From NCBI GenBank assembly GCA_900314995.1, contig OMXK01000003.1:1-44867 (forward strand): a stretch of DNA of 44,867 bases. The letters are read 5' to 3'. Below, piece after piece: positions 44,125 to 44,867 of this stretch. The notes beneath the pieces are model-generated. The model did not search any database, was not told the origin of the DNA, and was given only the letters and a program-made list of their open reading frames with translations. The first letter of the stretch is position 1. Each line of letters opens with the position of its first letter. This DNA comes from an uncultured Prevotella sp. GTDB taxonomy: Bacteria > Bacteroidota > Bacteroidia > Bacteroidales > Bacteroidaceae. The position numbers and the translations under genes are program-made.

Positions 44125-44867
44125 TTAACGCTGGATCTTGCTCTCAAGCGTTTCTTTCCAAGCCGCATAAGCAGCCTGATACTCAGCACGATGAGCGGCA
44201 TCCGGCTCAATCACCTGAAGTTTATCAAGTGAAGCGAAGGCTTCATCAGCATTTGCATAGATACCTGCACCGATACCAGCGCCCTTAGCTGCGCCAACAG
44301 AACCATCAGTGTCATAGAGTTCAATGGTTGCACCACTCACACCAGCCAACGTATCACGGAACAATGGGCTCAGGAACATATTAGCCTTACCTGCATGGAT
44401 CTTCTTGATATCCATACCCATCTGCTGCATAATCTCCATACCATAGCAGAAAGAGAATACGATACCCTCCTGGGCTGCACGAACGAGATGCCCCTTATGA
44501 TGCTTGTTGAAATTCACACCGTTTATAGAACAGCCGATTTCCTTATTCTCCAGCACGCGCTCAGCACCGTTTCCGAATGGGATAATTGTCACGCCTTCAC
44601 TGCCGATGGGTACCGAAGCTGCCAGATCGTTCATCTCGGCATAGCCAATCTCCGGCGTTATGTTACGATGAGTCCAGGCATTCAAGATGCCAGTACCGTT
44701 GATGCAAAGCAGTACGCCAAGACGAGTCTGGTCTGCTGTATGGTTCACGTGAGCGAAAGTATTTACACGACTCTGTTTATCGTAGTTCACCTCACCCAGC
44801 ACACCATAAACCACACCTGAGGTACCAGCTGTAGCAGCAATCTCACCTGGATTCAGCACATTCAACG
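44125..44867 (-). CDS. xylB: Xylulokinase-type FGGY carbohydrate kinase, 3' part only
   Basis: The gene runs off the right edge. About 247 C-terminal residues are visible and the true start lies outside. The FGGY C-terminal domain is shown by GEIAATAGTSGVVYGVL (ATP-binding region), INGTGILNAWTHRNI, IPFGNGAERVLENKEIG and DTDGSVGAAKGAGIGAGIY. The overall pattern fits D-xylulose kinase, which would act in xylose catabolism. Other FGGY kinases cannot be excluded without the N-terminal half. Confidence 0.85.
   Translation of the reverse strand, partial: LNVLNPGEIAATAGTSGVVYGVLGEVNYDKQSRVNTFAHVNHTADQTRLGVLLCINGTGILNAWTHRNITPEIGYAEMNDLAASVPIGSEGVTIIPFGNGAERVLENKEIGCSINGVNFNKHHKGHLVRAAQEGIVFSFCYGMEIMQQMGMDIKKIHAGKANMFLSPLFRDTLAGVSGATIELYDTDGSVGAAKGAGIGAGIYANADEAFASLDKLQVIEPDAAHRAEYQAAYAAWKETLESKIQR

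Overview
The window reads as a chromosomal segment of a Bacteroidota bacterium, most likely Bacteroidales and probably the Prevotella/Segatella group. The evidence is as follows. Most transcription units carry the Bacteroidota-type -7 element TAnnTTTG (usually TATCTTTG, TAATTTTG or TACCTTTG) and lack a strong Shine-Dalgarno sequence. Gene families and neighbourhoods are typical of the phylum: a Porin_10-like barrel, DUF4468 and DUF4293 proteins, a bamD-omega subunit-DUF4293 operon, a small ECF sigma/anti-sigma/Spy-like operon, a reg_prop/Y_Y_Y sensor, a GH77 enzyme with starch-binding domains, and de novo GDP-fucose synthesis. I see no phage, insertion sequence, tRNA, rRNA or CRISPR array. This is mostly core genome, and the interest lies in the non-coding parts.

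Layout. 1-393: gene-free stretch with a leftward promoter, an 82-bp palindromic repeat and a terminator. 394-4089: secreted protein and exported GH2 beta-galactosidase (leftward). 4186-4836: endonuclease III. 4841-6576: leftward stress-type operon (sorting-tail-like small protein, ECF sigma factor, membrane anti-sigma candidate, Spy-like periplasmic protein). 6663-9162: leftward mazG-lipoprotein-rnz operon. 9251-11956: valS, divergent from mazG. 11998-13656: bamD, RNA polymerase omega-like subunit, DUF4293. 13767-15794: uvrB. 15902-19019: DUF4468 protein, a 57-residue membrane protein and a putative porin. 19031-21705: menA, an HD protein, a 51-residue membrane protein and an RluA-type pseudouridine synthase. 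21871-24417: uxaC and ansA, divergent. 24452-27560: lipoprotein, OmpA-like protein, rubrerythrin. 27647-31421: UDP-GlcNAc 2-epimerase and a kinase-less propeller sensor. 31422-32317: a long structured leader and riboflavin synthase. 32357-35638: phosphoglycolate phosphatase-like HAD protein and 4-alpha-glucanotransferase. 35726-40634: mltG, glnS, a TPR protein and a DedA protein. 40721-44076: manC-gmd-fcl, a complete mannose-1-phosphate to GDP-L-fucose pathway. 44125-end: 3' part of a xylulokinase-type FGGY kinase.

Metabolic picture. Beta-galactosidase, the glucanotransferase, glucuronate isomerase and xylulokinase point to a polysaccharide-using anaerobe. MenA (menaquinone) and rubrerythrin (peroxide defence) fit anaerobic respiration with intermittent oxygen stress. 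The epimerase and the GDP-fucose operon feed surface glycan synthesis.

The non-coding signals that stand out are: (i) a roughly 190-nt leader before ribE, closed by an 11-bp helix directly followed by seven T, which lacks the canonical FMN-riboswitch sequence blocks; (ii) a family of nested-palindrome repeats, with two 82-bp copies 25 kb apart, two related 32-bp copies and a shared core CTCGCTRGGGYCAGG; and (iii) heptanucleotide tandem repeats of nearly the same sequence inside two unrelated genes (lacZ and fcl), where loss or gain of one unit would shift the reading frame.
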